Positions 9,954 to 21,716 of a stretch of 57,551 nucleotides of DNA are shown one piece after another (the first letter of the stretch is position 1; each line of letters starts with the position of its first letter). Origin of the DNA: Aromatoleum evansii (GTDB lineage Bacteria > Pseudomonadota > Gammaproteobacteria > Burkholderiales > Rhodocyclaceae). The stretch is taken from NCBI RefSeq assembly GCF_012910805.1, contig NZ_WTVK01000037.1:1-57551 (forward strand), read 5' to 3'. The position numbers were made by a program, and so were the translations under genes. The notes beneath the pieces are model-generated. The model was not told where the DNA came from, ran no database searches, and saw only the letters and a program-made list of their open reading frames with translations.

Positions 9954-9958
9954 TTACT

Positions 9959-11113
9959 TCATTCTCCCTGAAGCGCCTCGACCGTCCAGCGGCCGTCACG
10001 CCCGATCAGTTGCCGGTCGCAACCGGCCTCCTTCCAGCTTCCATCATGTCCCGGCAGGGCCGTCATCACGACCTCGCCCTGCGCGCGCAACTGCGCGACC
10101 ATTTCCTGCAAGGCCTCGTCCGCGACGGCCGGCGCGAGGATGGCGCCCGGCTCCGCCGCATCGGGCAGATGTAACGCCAGCTCGCGCAGGTCGAGGCTGA
10201 AACCCGTCGCCGGCCTCGCACGGCCGAATGCCTGACCGATACGGTCGTAGCGCCCGCCCAGCGCGAGCGCCGCCGGCGAGCCGCTGCCGTAGGCGGCGAA
10301 GACCACTCCGTTGTGATAGTGGTAGCCGCGCAGATCGGCAAGGTCGAAACTGATCGGCAAATCGGCAAGCGCGGTCGCGAGCGTGCTCAGATCGTCGAGC
10401 GCGGAACGGATTGCCGGCTCATCGGGCAGGCAGCGGCGCGCCTCGTCCAGCACCTCGGCGCCGCCATACAGGGCCGGCAAGGCCAACAGCGCCGAGCGCG
10501 CCGGCTCGGCAACGTCGGCCAGCAGTTCGCGCAGGCCCGGCACGTCCTTCGCCTGCAGCAGATCGAAAAGCTCTTCCTCACGCTCCGGCACCATCCCGGC
10601 CTGCGCTGCGAGCACGCGGAACAGGCCGACGTGTCCCAGGTCGATGCGGCTCGCGGGCACCTCGGCGAGACGCATCACTTCGGACAGCAGGCGCACAATC
10701 TCGATGTCGGCATCGATGCCGGCATGTCCATACAGCTCGGCACCGAGTTGCAGCGGCTCGCGCGTGGCCGTGAGCGTCGACGGCAGCGCGTGCAGCACGC
10801 TGCCGCAGTAACACAGGCGCGACACGCCCTTGCGGTTCAGCAGGTGGGCGTCGATGCGCGCGACCTGCGGGGTCATATCGGCACGCACGCCCATCGTCTT
10901 GCCCGAGAGCTGGTCGACCAGCTTGAAGGTGCGCAGCTTGAGATCCTGGCCGGCACCGGTCGTCAGCGAGTCGAGGTATTCGAGCAGCGGCGGCACCACG
11001 AGCTGGTAGCCGTGGCTGCGGAAGGCGTCGAGCAGGCGCCGGCGCAGGCGCTCGAGCTTTTCGGCCTCGGACGGCAGCGCGTCCTGGATGTGATCGGGAA
11101 GTACCCAGCGCAT
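9959..11113 (-). CDS. hisZ: ATP phosphoribosyltransferase regulatory subunit
   Basis: Class II histidyl-tRNA-synthetase paralogue that pairs with short-form HisG in the first step of histidine synthesis and provides feedback control. The 384-residue protein shows the synthetase core ([30 protein letters not shown]) but lacks the C-terminal anticodon-binding domain of the true HisS encoded at 18.1-19.4 kb. It lies between the DUF2065 gene and purA with spacers of five bases each. hisG itself is not in the window. Confidence 0.95.
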   Translation of the reverse strand: MRWVLPDHIQDALPSEAEKLERLRRRLLDAFRSHGYQLVVPPLLEYLDSLTTGAGQDLKLRTFKLVDQLSGKTMGVRADMTPQVARIDAHLLNRKGVSRLCYCGSVLHALPSTLTATREPLQLGAELYGHAGIDADIEIVRLLSEVMRLAEVPASRIDLGHVGLFRVLAAQAGMVPEREEELFDLLQAKDVPGLRELLADVAEPARSALLALPALYGGAEVLDEARRCLPDEPAIRSALDDLSTLATALADLPISFDLADLRGYHYHNGVVFAAYGSGSPAALALGGRYDRIGQAFGRARPATGFSLDLRELALHLPDAAEPGAILAPAVADEALQEMVAQLRAQGEVVMTALPGHDGSWKEAGCDRQLIGRDGRWTVEALQGE

Positions 11114-11118
11114 GATAT

Positions 11119-11304
11119 TTACGAGAACACCACGAGCAGCGCGACACCGATCAGCATCGAGGTCAGTCCGATGAAACGGATCTGACCGTCAGCCATCTGC
11201 GCGAGCCGCAAAAAAGTTTCGCGCCAGGCGGCTGGCGCGACAAAGGGCAGGATGCCTTCGATCACCAACATCAGTGCGAAGGCCATCAGCAGCTTGTTGC
11301 TCAT
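11119..11304 (-). CDS. DUF2065 small membrane protein
   Basis: A 61-residue protein with two hydrophobic segments ([17 protein letters not shown] and [15 protein letters not shown]) joined by a short polar stretch. It matches the DUF2065/YjeT family, whose function is not established. It sits between hflC and hisZ with four- and five-base spacers, so it is cotranscribed with the HflKC membrane proteins. Confidence 0.85.
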   Translation of the reverse strand: MSNKLLMAFALMLVIEGILPFVAPAAWRETFLRLAQMADGQIRFIGLTSMLIGVALLVVFS

Positions 11305-11308
11305 GAGC

Positions 11309-12190
11309 TCAGTTCTTCTTGCCCCCGCCGGAATCCTTCATGAACCTGAAGAACTCGGAGCTCGGATCGACGACCATCACGTCGTTCTTGGTTGCGAAGC
11401 TTTCGCGGTACGCCTCGAGGCTGCGGTAGAAGGAATAGAACTCGGCGTTCTGGCCATAGGCCTGCGCGTACGTCGCGGTGGCCTTGGCGTCGCCGGCACC
11501 CTTGATCTGCTGCGCCTCGCGGTAGGCTTCCGCGATGATGACCTCGCGCTGGCGATCGGCGTCGGCACGGATCTTCTCGGCGATCGCCCCGCCCTCCGAA
11601 CGCAGCTCGTTGGCGACACGCTTGCGCTCGGCCTCCATGCGGCGATACACGGATTCGGACACTTCGAGCGGCAGATCGACGCGCTTCAGGCGCACGTCCA
11701 GGATCTGCACGCCGATCTTGCGCGCGTCCAGGTCGGCGCGGGTGCGCATGTCTTCCATGATCTTGTCGCGGGCGCCGGACACCACGTCATGCACGGTGCG
11801 GCGACCGAACTCCTCGCGCAGGCCGGCGTTTACGGTCTGCAGCAGACGGATGCGCGCACGCGCCTCGTCGCCCGCCACGGAGACGTAGTAGAGCTGAGGG
11901 TCGACGATGCGCCACTTGACGAAGTGGTCGACCAGCACGTTCTTCTTTTCCGCCGTGATGAAACGCTCGGGTTCCGGCGTGTCCATCGTCAGGATGCGGC
12001 GATCGAAGTAGCGCACGTTCTGGATCATGGGCCACTTGAAGTTCAGGCCCGGCTTGTCGATCACTTCCTTGACCTCGCCGAGCTGGAATACCACGGCGAA
12101 CTGCCGCTGATCCACAGTAAACAGCGTCATCGAGGCGAGTGCGGCGAGCAGCAGCAACGCGCCCGCGAAAATCGGCATCTTGTCACGCAT
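11309..12190 (-). CDS. hflC: HflC, membrane protease modulator
   Basis: SPFH/Band 7 protein that forms a periplasmic cage with HflK around the FtsH protease. It has 293 residues, an N-terminal membrane anchor (FAGALLLLAALASMTLFTV) and a Band 7 domain. The Ala/Glu-rich helical part (RVANELRSEGGAIAEKIR) and the QIKGAGDAKA segment are family hallmarks. Its ATG overlaps the hflK stop in TGATG, implying coupled translation and equal output. Confidence 0.95.
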   Translation of the reverse strand: MRDKMPIFAGALLLLAALASMTLFTVDQRQFAVVFQLGEVKEVIDKPGLNFKWPMIQNVRYFDRRILTMDTPEPERFITAEKKNVLVDHFVKWRIVDPQLYYVSVAGDEARARIRLLQTVNAGLREEFGRRTVHDVVSGARDKIMEDMRTRADLDARKIGVQILDVRLKRVDLPLEVSESVYRRMEAERKRVANELRSEGGAIAEKIRADADRQREVIIAEAYREAQQIKGAGDAKATATYAQAYGQNAEFYSFYRSLEAYRESFATKNDVMVVDPSSEFFRFMKDSGGGKKN

Positions 12191-13452
12191 CAGCGCTCTC
12201 CCCGTTCACGATCGCGCGCCATCAGATCGCGGCTGCGTGAATCCATCGAACTGTCGCCCCGCCCTGCCGGTGCCGGAGCCGCGGCGGTCGGTGTCGGCGC
12301 CGGATTCGCGTCGTGCGCTCCCTGGCTGCCGGTTGCCTGCATCAGCTTGTCGAGCGGCATGAACAGCAGGTTGCCGTTGCCCTTGGCGTCGACCATGACC
12401 TTGCTGGTCTTCGACATGACCTGCTGCATCGTTTCGAGATACAGGCGCTCACGCGTTACTTCCGGCGCGCGTCGGTACTCGGCCAGGATCTGCGTGAAGC
12501 GGCTCGCATCGCCTTCCGCGTTCGCGATCACCCGCGCCTGATAGGCGTTGGCTTCCTCGATCAGACGGGACGCGGTACCGCGCGCGCGCGGAATCACGTC
12601 GTTGGCGTAGGCCTCACCCTCGTTGCGCAGGCGTTCGCGATCCTGTCCGGCCTTCACCGCGTCGTCGAACGCGGCCTGCACCTGCTCGGGCGGCTGGGCG
12701 TTCTGCATCGTCACGCGGCTGATCTGGATACCCGTATCGTAGCGGTCGAGGATCTTCTGGATCGATTCATGTGCGCTCGAGGCCATCTGCTCGCGCCCTT
12801 CGTAGAGCACGAAGTCCATCTTGCTCTTGCCGACGATCTCGCGCATCGCGGATTCGGCCGCATGCATCACGGACTCGTCGGCATAGCGGTTATTGAACAG
12901 GTACTTCTCCGGACTCGTCAGTATGTACTGCACCGCGAACTGGATGTTGATGATGTTCTCGTCATCGGTGAGCATCAGCGCTTCGCGCAGCATCTTGTTA
13001 CGCTCGGAACCGCGATAGCCGACCTCGACGGTACGCACGCCGGTCAGGTCGACCACGTCGCTCGTCTCGATCGGATAGGGCAGGCGCCAGCGCAGGCCCG
13101 GCTCGGTCGTCTCGACATAGCTGCCGAAGCGCAGGACGACGCCGCGCTGGTTGGCGTCGACGATGTAGAAGCCGCTGGCGAGCCAGATGACCGCGACGAG
13201 CCCCAGCAGCGCGCCGATGCCGCCACCGAACTGTTTGAACGAGAGCTGCGGGAATTGCGGCCCGCCGCCATCGCCACCACCGCCGCCACGCGGCCCGCGC
13301 TTGCCGCCGAGCATGCCCGACAGGCGCTGATTGAAGTCGCGCCACAGGTCCTCGAGGTCGGGAGGCCCTTGGTTGCCACCGCGCCTGTCGTCGCCGCGCT
13401 TGTCGTCGCCATTCCCCTGGTTGCTACCCCAGCGTGGATCGTTGAGAGACAT
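12190..13452 (-). CDS. hflK: HflK, membrane protease modulator
   Basis: Partner of HflC in the HflKC complex that restrains FtsH. The 420-residue protein starts MSLNDPRWG, the usual HflK start; an in-frame GTG at 13470 is possible but less likely. A Gly-rich cytoplasmic N-terminus (about residues 10-70) precedes one membrane helix (LLGLVAVIWLASGFYIV), then the Band 7 domain. The C-terminus is Pro/Ala-rich. It follows hflX by 14 bases. Confidence 0.95.
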   Translation of the reverse strand: MSLNDPRWGSNQGNGDDKRGDDRRGGNQGPPDLEDLWRDFNQRLSGMLGGKRGPRGGGGGDGGGPQFPQLSFKQFGGGIGALLGLVAVIWLASGFYIVDANQRGVVLRFGSYVETTEPGLRWRLPYPIETSDVVDLTGVRTVEVGYRGSERNKMLREALMLTDDENIINIQFAVQYILTSPEKYLFNNRYADESVMHAAESAMREIVGKSKMDFVLYEGREQMASSAHESIQKILDRYDTGIQISRVTMQNAQPPEQVQAAFDDAVKAGQDRERLRNEGEAYANDVIPRARGTASRLIEEANAYQARVIANAEGDASRFTQILAEYRRAPEVTRERLYLETMQQVMSKTSKVMVDAKGNGNLLFMPLDKLMQATGSQGAHDANPAPTPTAAAPAPAGRGDSSMDSRSRDLMARDRERGER

Positions 13453-13466
13453 TAGAACGCCTGTAA

Positions 13467-14627
13467 TCACGTTTGAATTGGGTCTTTATCGGTGAAATCC
13501 GGCCCGATCCCGACTGGATCGGCCGACGCGTCCGTCGCTGCGTCGCGCGCTGCCTCGGCGAAGGCCTCGCGCAACAGCCCGAGTCCTTCGCCAGTCCTGG
13601 CGCTCAGAAAAACGCGCACGATCTTACCATACTCGTCCCGCTGAACTCCGGGCTCGGCGCGGGTCAGGTCGATCTTGTTCATGACCATGATCTGCGGCAC
13701 GGCACCGGCACCGATCTCGGCGAGCACCCCATTGACGGCCTCGATCTGGGCCTCGCGGTCCTCGCTCGCGCAGTCTACGACGTGCAAAAGCAGGTCCGCG
13801 TTCGCGGTTTCCTCGAGCGTCGCATGGAAGGCCGCGACGAGCGCGTGCGGCAGGTCGCGGATGAAGCCTACCGTATCGGAGAGCACGACGTTGCTCCCCT
13901 CGCCCACATAGAGACGGCGCGAGGTCGTGTCCAGGGTCGCGAAGAGCTGGTCGGCCGCATACGCGCCGGCCTTGGTCAGCGAATTGAACAGCGTCGACTT
14001 GCCGGCGTTGGTGTAGCCGACGAGCGACACCGACAGCACGTTGCGCCCTTCGCGCCCGCGGCGGCGTACGCGGCGCTGCTTCTCGATCTGCGCGAGGCGC
14101 TCCCGGAGCACCTTGACGCGCTTGCCCAGCAGCCGGCGGTCGGTCTCGAGCTGGGTTTCGCCCGGACCACGCAGGCCGATGCCGCCCTTCTGGCGCTCGA
14201 GGTGGGTCCAGCCGCGCACGAGGCGGGTCGAGAGGTGGTCGAGCTGTGCGAGCTCGACCTGCAGCTTGCCCTCGTGGCTGCGCGCACGCTGCGCGAAGAT
14301 GTCGAGGATCAGGGCCGTGCGGTCGACCACGCGGCACTGCAAGTTGCGTTCGAGATTGCGCTGCTGGGCAGGCGACAGCGCGTGGTTGAAGATGACGAAA
14401 TCGGCACCATGGGCGCGCAGCGCTTCGCCGATCTCGTCGACCTTGCCGCGTCCGGCGAAAAGCGCCGGATCGGGCCGCGCCCGCCGGCCGCCGATGACTG
14501 CCTCGACGCTGGCGCCGGCGCTGAGTGCGAGCAGCTTGAGTTCGGAAAGGCGCTCGTCCAGCGCGCCCTGGTTCAGGTCGAGCTGGACAAGTACCGCGCG
14601 CTCACCGGCATCGGGGCGCTCAAACAT
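13467..14627 (-). CDS. hflX: GTPase HflX
   Basis: Ribosome-associated GTPase that splits stalled 70S ribosomes after stress. The 386 residues have an N-terminal HflX domain (LFAGRGKVDEI, VIFNHALSPAQQRNLER), a coiled linker with the GPGETQLE motif, and the G domain with GYTNAGKST, DTVGFIRDLP and NKID. The coiled-coil region is basic. Gene order hfq-hflX-hflK-hflC is standard in proteobacteria. Confidence 0.97.
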   Translation of the reverse strand: MFERPDAGERAVLVQLDLNQGALDERLSELKLLALSAGASVEAVIGGRRARPDPALFAGRGKVDEIGEALRAHGADFVIFNHALSPAQQRNLERNLQCRVVDRTALILDIFAQRARSHEGKLQVELAQLDHLSTRLVRGWTHLERQKGGIGLRGPGETQLETDRRLLGKRVKVLRERLAQIEKQRRVRRRGREGRNVLSVSLVGYTNAGKSTLFNSLTKAGAYAADQLFATLDTTSRRLYVGEGSNVVLSDTVGFIRDLPHALVAAFHATLEETANADLLLHVVDCASEDREAQIEAVNGVLAEIGAGAVPQIMVMNKIDLTRAEPGVQRDEYGKIVRVFLSARTGEGLGLLREAFAEAARDAATDASADPVGIGPDFTDKDPIQT

Positions 14628-14662
14628 GGAGGAACTTGGCGTCCATGGGGCGCCCGCGGGAC

Positions 14663-14908
14663 TCAGCTATTGCCGTCACCCGAGTCCTGTTGCTGGATGT
14701 TGACCGGGCGTGCGGGCACGACGGTCGAGATCGCGTGCTTATACACCATCTGGGTGACGGTGTTCTTCAGCAGCACGACGTACTGGTCGAAGGATTCGAT
14801 CTGGCCCTGCAGCTTGATGCCGTTGACCAGGTAGATCGCCACGGGGACATGCTCCCTGCGCAGGGTGTTCAGGAACGGGTCTTGTAGAAGTTGCCCTTTG
14901 TTGCTCAT
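14663..14908 (-). CDS. hfq: RNA chaperone Hfq
   Basis: Hexameric Sm-like protein that pairs small RNAs with mRNAs. From the ATG at 14908, with GAGG eight bases upstream, it is 81 residues. The Sm1 motif ([19 protein letters not shown]) and Sm2 motif (YKHAIST) are intact, followed by a short disordered tail. A longer in-frame start at 14968 adds about 20 residues without family support. Confidence 0.97.
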   Translation of the reverse strand: MSNKGQLLQDPFLNTLRREHVPVAIYLVNGIKLQGQIESFDQYVVLLKNTVTQMVYKHAISTVVPARPVNIQQQDSGDGNS

Positions 14909-15006
14909 TTTCAAACCTCGAGGCTGCGTTTTATTGTGAATGTAAAGGATTTCATGTTGCACTGCCACATTCGTACAAACAATCGATCCCGGTGCGGAGT
15001 TGGAAA

Positions 15007-16335
15007 CTAATCTTTTCCGATATACGGATTGTGCGAGGTGCGGAATTGTATCCGCAAGGGCGTGCCCTGCAATTTGAACGCTTCCATGAAGGTGCGTTCC
15101 AGAAAACGCACGTAGGACGCGGGCACCTGATCCAGGGCCGCGCCGTGGATCACCACGACCGGCGGATTGTTGCCGCCCTGGTGGGCGTAGCGCATCTTTG
15201 GGCGGAACATGCCGCTGCGCGGCGGCGCCTGCTTCGCCAGCGCCGCTTGGAGCGTGCGGGTCAGGCGCGGGGTGGACAGGTTCACCATCGCCGCCGCATA
15301 GGCGGAATCGACCGACTTCATGACCGCTGCAACGCCTGCGCCCTTGAGGGCCGAGATGTAATGGAAACGCGCGAAGGACAGGAAGCCCAGCTTGTGCTCG
15401 ATGGCCCGCTTGATCAGTTCGCGGCGGTAGTCATCCACGCTGTCCCACTTGTTCACCGCGACGACCAGGGCGCGGCCCGAATCGAGGATGAAGCCCGCGA
15501 TGTGGGCATCCTGGTCGGAGATGTCCTGCGACGCGTCGAGCACCAGCACGACGACGTTGCATTGCTCGATGGCCTGCAGCGTTTTGATGACCGAGAACTT
15601 CTCGATGGCCTCGAAGATCTTGCCGCGACGGCGCAGGCCTGCGGTGTCGATCAAGGTGTAGTTGCGCCCTTCACGCTCGAACGGAATCGCGATCGCGTCG
15701 CGCGTGGTCCCCGGCATGTCGAAGGCGATGACGCGCTCCTCGCCGAGCAGGCTATTCACGAGCGTCGATTTGCCGACGTTCGGACGACCGACGATGGCGA
15801 TGCGCGGGCCGCGATCCTCGGCCTCTTCCGGTTCTTCGTCGAGCGGGAAGTCGGCGAGCACAAGGTCGACGAGTTGCTTGATGCCGTCGCCGTGGGCGGC
15901 CGAGACGGGCAGCGGCGCCCCCAGGCCCAGAGCGTGGAAGTCGGCGGAGACGATGCTGCGCTCCATGCCTTCGGCCTTGTTCACGACCAGGTGCACGGGA
16001 CGTCCGGCGCGGCGCAGGCGCGCGGCGATCTGCTCGTCGTGCGGGGTAAGGCCGGCGCGGCCGTCGACGAGGAACAGCAGCACGTCGGCTTCGGCGATCG
16101 CCTGTTCGGCCTGACGGGCCATCTCGTGCATGATGCCGGCCTTGGCGACGGGGTCGAAACCGGCGGTGTCGACGACGAGGTAGTCGCGATCGCCGACGCG
16201 GCCGATGCCGTAGTGGCGGTCGCGGGTGAGGCCGGGCTGGTCGGCGACGAGGGCGTCGCGCGTACGCGTGAGCCGGTTGAACAGCGTCGACTTACCGACG
16301 TTGGGGCGACCGACGAGGACGATGGTGGGTTTCAA
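15007..16335 (-). CDS. der: GTPase Der (EngA), TTG start
   Basis: Essential tandem-GTPase ribosome assembly factor for the 50S subunit. The 442 residues contain two G domains, each with GRPNVGKST (residues 9-17 and near 190), and a C-terminal KH-like domain. The start is TTG: the conserved opening [14 protein letters not shown] begins at the TTG at 16335, and no ATG is suitably placed. It follows bamB by 14 bases. Confidence 0.97.
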   Translation of the reverse strand: MKPTIVLVGRPNVGKSTLFNRLTRTRDALVADQPGLTRDRHYGIGRVGDRDYLVVDTAGFDPVAKAGIMHEMARQAEQAIAEADVLLFLVDGRAGLTPHDEQIAARLRRAGRPVHLVVNKAEGMERSIVSADFHALGLGAPLPVSAAHGDGIKQLVDLVLADFPLDEEPEEAEDRGPRIAIVGRPNVGKSTLVNSLLGEERVIAFDMPGTTRDAIAIPFEREGRNYTLIDTAGLRRRGKIFEAIEKFSVIKTLQAIEQCNVVVLVLDASQDISDQDAHIAGFILDSGRALVVAVNKWDSVDDYRRELIKRAIEHKLGFLSFARFHYISALKGAGVAAVMKSVDSAYAAAMVNLSTPRLTRTLQAALAKQAPPRSGMFRPKMRYAHQGGNNPPVVVIHGAALDQVPASYVRFLERTFMEAFKLQGTPLRIQFRTSHNPYIGKD

Positions 16336-16349
16336 GCGCTCAATCCCGC

Positions 16350-17492
16350 TCAGCGGGCCTCATACACATGGATGCCGCCATCGCGCGTCTGGACGACGAA
16401 GCCGCCGCCGCCGAAACGGCGCATGTCGGCGCTAACGGAGCTGCTGTCGGCGCGCGTGCGAGCGGCGAACGTGCCGTCGTCGCGCTTGAGCAGATGGATG
16501 TAGCCTTCGAAATCGCCGACCGCGACGTAGTCGCCGACGATCAGCGGACGCGAGAGGCCGCGGCGCGGCAGGGCACTCTGCTTCCACACGTTGGCACCGC
16601 TCGAACCATCGAGCGCGTGGACCGCGTCGCTGTCGTCGGTGATCACGACGAAGCGGCTGTCGCGGTCCATGCCGACGCTGCTGGAGAACTCGCGCGACCA
16701 TAGGGCATTGCCGTTGCTGGCGTCGAAGCACGCCGCACGCCCCTGATAGGTGACCGCACACAGGTCCTTGCGGCCGATCACCGGGGTGCCGGCGACATCG
16801 GCGACGCGCTCCAGCTCGGTCGCACCCTTGGGCGTGGCGACCGTGAGTTCCCACAGTTGGCCGCCGTTGGCGAGACTCACCGCGACGAGCTTGCCGCCGG
16901 GATAGCCGGCCACTGCAGCCGGCCCTTCCAGCGTGACGCCGGCGACACTGCGCAGCGACAGCGGCGGCGTCGCGCGCTGGAACACCCAGCGGCGGGCACC
17001 GGTATTGGCGTCGAGGCCGATCAGACGGCTGTCGGACGCGCGCACGACGACGATCGCGTCGCCGACCGCCGGCGAAGCGAGCACCTCGGCACCGATCGCG
17101 ACCCGCCAGCGCTCGGCACCGTTCGCCGCGTCGAGCGCGACGACCTCGCCGCCGGTGGTGGCGACGACGGCGAGCTTGCCGTTGCTGCCCACGCCTGCGG
17201 ACAGGCGCTTGGCGGCATTGACGGACCACACCGCCTTGCCGTCCTTGAAGCGCGCCACGGCGCCGTCATGGGCGGCGGCATAGACGTCTTCGCCGACAAC
17301 CGCGGGCTGGAACACATACGGGCCGGCCTTGCCGATGCGCGCCTGCCACAGCGGGCGCAATTCGGCGGTGGCCTTGAAGTCAGGCAGCTTGGCCGGCTTC
17401 GGTCCCGATTCGGCGAAGGGGTTGAGCGAAGAGCAGCCGGCGAGCAGCGCCAGCGAAGCCGCAAGGGCGAACGCGGTGAACGGTCGCTTCAT
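16350..17492 (-). CDS. bamB: Outer-membrane assembly lipoprotein BamB
   Basis: Beta-propeller lipoprotein of the BAM complex that inserts outer-membrane proteins. The 380 residues start with a lipoprotein signal ending LLAGC, with acylated Cys20. Repeated PQQ-like blades follow (for example [29 protein letters not shown]). It lies between the yfgM-like gene and der, the usual order around hisS. Confidence 0.96.
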   Translation of the reverse strand: MKRPFTAFALAASLALLAGCSSLNPFAESGPKPAKLPDFKATAELRPLWQARIGKAGPYVFQPAVVGEDVYAAAHDGAVARFKDGKAVWSVNAAKRLSAGVGSNGKLAVVATTGGEVVALDAANGAERWRVAIGAEVLASPAVGDAIVVVRASDSRLIGLDANTGARRWVFQRATPPLSLRSVAGVTLEGPAAVAGYPGGKLVAVSLANGGQLWELTVATPKGATELERVADVAGTPVIGRKDLCAVTYQGRAACFDASNGNALWSREFSSSVGMDRDSRFVVITDDSDAVHALDGSSGANVWKQSALPRRGLSRPLIVGDYVAVGDFEGYIHLLKRDDGTFAARTRADSSSVSADMRRFGGGGFVVQTRDGGIHVYEAR

Positions 17493-17495
17493 CGC

Positions 17496-18143
17496 TCAGC
17501 CCTCCAGGGCCTGCTGCTTGACGCGGATGACTTCGCGCAGGGTTTCGCCGCCGTCGGCAGCGTCCGCGGCCAGCGCATCGAGCGCGGCCTGGTAGGCGCT
17601 GCGGGCCTCGGCGGGCTTGCCGCTGGCCGCCAGCACGTCGCCGCGCAGGTCTTCGAAACGTGCCTTCAGGGCCGGGGCCGGCGCGTTCGCGAGCTGTGCG
17701 AGCGCCTGGTCGAAAGCGCCCTCGTCGAGCAGCAGGGCAGCCAGTCGCAGCCGCGCGATGTCCTTGAGCGCGGGATCGCTGCCCTTGGCGAGCAGCCATT
17801 CGAGCTGGGCGCGCGCGTTCTTCGCGTCACCCTTCTCGACCTGGACCCCGGCCGAGGCGAGCGCGCCCATTTCGGCATAGGCCGTCGAGGGGAATTTCTC
17901 GATGAGCTGGCCGGCCGCTTCGCGCGTCTTCTGTGCGTCGCCGTTGATCATCGCCTGCTCAAGCGCGAAGTACAGCGCTCCGGCTTCACCGGCCTGGCGG
18001 TTCTTGTAGTACTGCCAGCCCTGCCAGCCGACCGAGGCCAGCGCGGCAGCCACTGCGATCGCAGTCACGAAATTGCCGTAGCGGGCCCACCAGGCCTTCA
18101 GCTCGGAAATCTGTTCCTGCTCTTCGAGGTCATACACTGCCAT
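17496..18143 (-). CDS. YfgM-like TPR protein, inner-membrane anchored
   Basis: Family linked in E. coli (YfgM) to the SecYEG-PpiD periplasmic chaperone complex. From the ATG at 18143, with AGAGGA five bases upstream, it is 215 residues. A short cytoplasmic segment ([17 protein letters not shown]) precedes one membrane helix ([19 protein letters not shown]), then periplasmic TPR-like helices. It overlaps the hisS end by 14 bases and stops four bases before bamB. I infer the periplasmic chaperone role from the family. Confidence 0.88.
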   Translation of the reverse strand: MAVYDLEEQEQISELKAWWARYGNFVTAIAVAAALASVGWQGWQYYKNRQAGEAGALYFALEQAMINGDAQKTREAAGQLIEKFPSTAYAEMGALASAGVQVEKGDAKNARAQLEWLLAKGSDPALKDIARLRLAALLLDEGAFDQALAQLANAPAPALKARFEDLRGDVLAASGKPAEARSAYQAALDALAADAADGGETLREVIRVKQQALEG

Positions 18144-19449
18144 CGTTTTCCTCTTCTTCTTGAGTAAATAGGCACCCGGCGACCGCATCGCCGAGGACGT
18201 CCAGGGCGACACGCTGCTGGCCGCCGGGGCCGCGCAGGGGCTTGAGGCCGACCTCGCCCGCCGCGGCCTCGTCGTCGCCGATGACGACGGCGAGCTGGGC
18301 GCCGCTGGCATCGGCCTTCTTCATCTGCGACTTGAAGCTGCCGCCGCCGCAGTGGGTGAGCACCGCGAAACCGTAGCCGCGCAAGGCCTCGGCCGCGCGG
18401 AAGGCGAGCCGCTGGGCCTGCTCGCCGAGATGCACGACATAGACATCGGGCAGCGCACGCTCGATCTCGCCGCCGCCTTCGCGCCACAGCGCCAGCAGGC
18501 GCTCGACGCCCATCGCGAAACCCGCCGCCGGGGCGGGCTTGCCGCCGAGCTGCTCGACCAGGCCGTCGTAGCGGCCGCCCGCGCAGACCGTGCCCTGCGC
18601 CCCGAGCCGCGTCGTGACCCATTCGAACACGGTGCGGTTGTAGTAGTCGAGGCCGCGCACGAGGCGCGGGTTGATGCGGTAGGGGATGCCGGCATCCTTG
18701 AGCAGGGCCTGCACGCCGTCGAAGTGCTTGAGCGATTCCTCGCCGAGGAAGTCGATCAGCCGCGGCGCGGCCTCGACGAGCTCCTGCAGGTCGGGGTTCT
18801 TGGTGTCGAGGATGCGCAGTGGGTTGGTGTGCAGGCGGCGCTTGCCGTCCTCGTCGAGGCGGTCCTGGTGCGCGGACAGGTAGGCGATCAGCTCAGCGCG
18901 GTGACGCGCGCGCTCCTCGCTGGAGCCCAGGGAGTTGAGTTCGAGCCGGACGTCCTCGAGGCCGAGGTCGTCCCACAGGCGCGCGCACATCAGGATGTGC
19001 TCAGCGTCGATGTCGGGACCGTCGAAGCCCAGCGCCTCGACACCGATCTGGTGGAACTGGCGGTAGCGGCCTTTCTGCGGGCGCTCGTGGCGGAACATCG
19101 GCCCGTGGTAGTACAGGCGCTGGGCGCCCGTCGCCAGCATCTTGTGCTGGATCGCGGCGCGAACGCAGGAGGCGGTGCCTTCGGGGCGCAGCGTAAGGAG
19201 CTCGCCGTTGAGGGCGTCCTCGAAGGAGTACATCTCCTTCTCGACGATGTCGGTGACTTCGCCGATGGCGCGCTTGAACAGCGGCGTCGGCTCGACGATG
19301 GGCATGCGGATCGGGCGGTAGCCGTAGCTGCGCAGCCAGTCGCGCACGATGTCTTCGAAATGTTCCCAGGCTTCGGCGTCGTCGGGCAGGATGTCGTTCA
19401 TCCCGCGCACGGCCTGAAGGGTCTGCATCACAGGTTTCTTTTCAGTCAT
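18130..19449 (-). CDS. hisS: Histidyl-tRNA synthetase
   Basis: Charges tRNA-His. From the ATG at 19449 it is 439 residues, starting [19 protein letters not shown], as is usual. Class II motifs are present: motif 2 [20 protein letters not shown], the histidine-binding [15 protein letters not shown], and motif 3 [14 protein letters not shown]. The C-terminal anticodon-binding domain is complete. A much longer upstream open frame in the same frame runs antiparallel to ispG codons and was not used. It ends inside the start of the YfgM-like gene. Confidence 0.96.
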   Translation of the reverse strand: MTEKKPVMQTLQAVRGMNDILPDDAEAWEHFEDIVRDWLRSYGYRPIRMPIVEPTPLFKRAIGEVTDIVEKEMYSFEDALNGELLTLRPEGTASCVRAAIQHKMLATGAQRLYYHGPMFRHERPQKGRYRQFHQIGVEALGFDGPDIDAEHILMCARLWDDLGLEDVRLELNSLGSSEERARHRAELIAYLSAHQDRLDEDGKRRLHTNPLRILDTKNPDLQELVEAAPRLIDFLGEESLKHFDGVQALLKDAGIPYRINPRLVRGLDYYNRTVFEWVTTRLGAQGTVCAGGRYDGLVEQLGGKPAPAAGFAMGVERLLALWREGGGEIERALPDVYVVHLGEQAQRLAFRAAEALRGYGFAVLTHCGGGSFKSQMKKADASGAQLAVVIGDDEAAAGEVGLKPLRGPGGQQRVALDVLGDAVAGCLFTQEEEENDGSV

Positions 19450-19460
19450 AGGTGGACGGC

Positions 19461-20717
<1,257 letters not shown>

Positions 20718-20723
20718 TTCAGC

Positions 20724-21716
20724 TCACTCCAGGGTGAATCTCGCGACGCTGACGCGCACGTGGGGCGTCAGGTCGTACGGCTTGCCGCGATAGTCGAGGG
20801 ACACTTGTTTGGCGTTGCCGACGACCAGCGCGAAGGGGGGCTTGCCCTGCACGGTGCGCGAGCTGCCGGCGCCGTTGACCCCGGAATAGACGATGGAACC
20901 GCCCGCATCGCGCACCTCGATCCACGATTCGCCCTCGAATCGGAACACGATGTGTTCGACGCCCGGAGCGGATGCCGGCGCCGGGGGAACGGCAGCGGCC
21001 GCTGCGGCGGCGGCCGGAGGCACAACCGGTGCAGGTGCGACCGGCGCGAGCGCGGCTGCGGGCCCCGGCTGAACGGAAGCGGGAGCTGTCGGCTGCGCGG
21101 CCGCCGGTACCGGCGTATCCGGCGTGGTGGTGGCGGCGAGCGGAAGCGAGGGCACGACGCCGCTCTCGGCGAGCGCGGACTCGGACACCTGCCCTTGCGG
21201 CGCCGCGGCGGCGCTGGTCAGGGGAGGCGTCACGGGGGTCGCGGGTTCGGCGACGCTCTCGGCGACCTCGGCGTTTTCCTTCGGCATGCGGAACCAGTCG
21301 AAGTACCAGCCCACCAACACGGCGAGCAGCAGCAGGCCGGCGAGCAGGCCGACGGGAAGCTGCATCGGGCGCCCGCCGCTGCCGCTCGGCATCACGCCGA
21401 TGGCGTTCGACACCGGCGCGAGTTCGACCGCCTGGGGAGCGACGTCGGACTCGAAGGCTGCCAGCACGATGGCCGGATCGACCCCGAGGTAGCGGGCGTA
21501 GTTGCGCAGGAAGCCGCGCGCGAACGCGGCGCCGGGCAGGAGGTCGAGCCGCCCTGCCTCCATGGCCTCGATCTGCCGGCTGGTCAGCTTGAGGGAATGC
21601 GCGACGTCGCTCGCCGTTTCGCCGCGGGCCTCACGCAACTGCCGAAGTTGCGCGCCCATCTCGGCAGCCTGGTCGGACGATGCCGCCTCCTGCCGGTCCA
21701 GATGCACTTCTGTCAC
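20724..21716 (-). CDS. rodZ: RodZ-like cytoskeletal protein
   Basis: Links the MreB cytoskeleton to the cell-wall elongation machinery. I start at the GTG at 21716, whose bases overlap the pilF stop (GTGA); this gives 330 residues. Features in order are an HTH_25 domain (about 20-85, LRQLREARGETASDVAHSL), one membrane helix (VGLLAGLLLLAVLVGWYF), a Pro/Ala/Thr-rich periplasmic linker and a C-terminal DUF4115 domain (ESWIEVRDAGGSIVYSGVN). The position between pilF and ispG is conserved in related bacteria. Confidence 0.9.
   Translation of the reverse strand: MTEVHLDRQEAASSDQAAEMGAQLRQLREARGETASDVAHSLKLTSRQIEAMEAGRLDLLPGAAFARGFLRNYARYLGVDPAIVLAAFESDVAPQAVELAPVSNAIGVMPSGSGGRPMQLPVGLLAGLLLLAVLVGWYFDWFRMPKENAEVAESVAEPATPVTPPLTSAAAAPQGQVSESALAESGVVPSLPLAATTTPDTPVPAAAQPTAPASVQPGPAAALAPVAPAPVVPPAAAAAAAAVPPAPASAPGVEHIVFRFEGESWIEVRDAGGSIVYSGVNGAGSSRTVQGKPPFALVVGNAKQVSLDYRGKPYDLTPHVRVSVARFTLE

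Noticed and set aside
14909-15006. Sigma-54-like promoter before hfq (TGGCAG on the minus strand)
   Set aside because: The GC of the -12 box is not at ten-base spacing.
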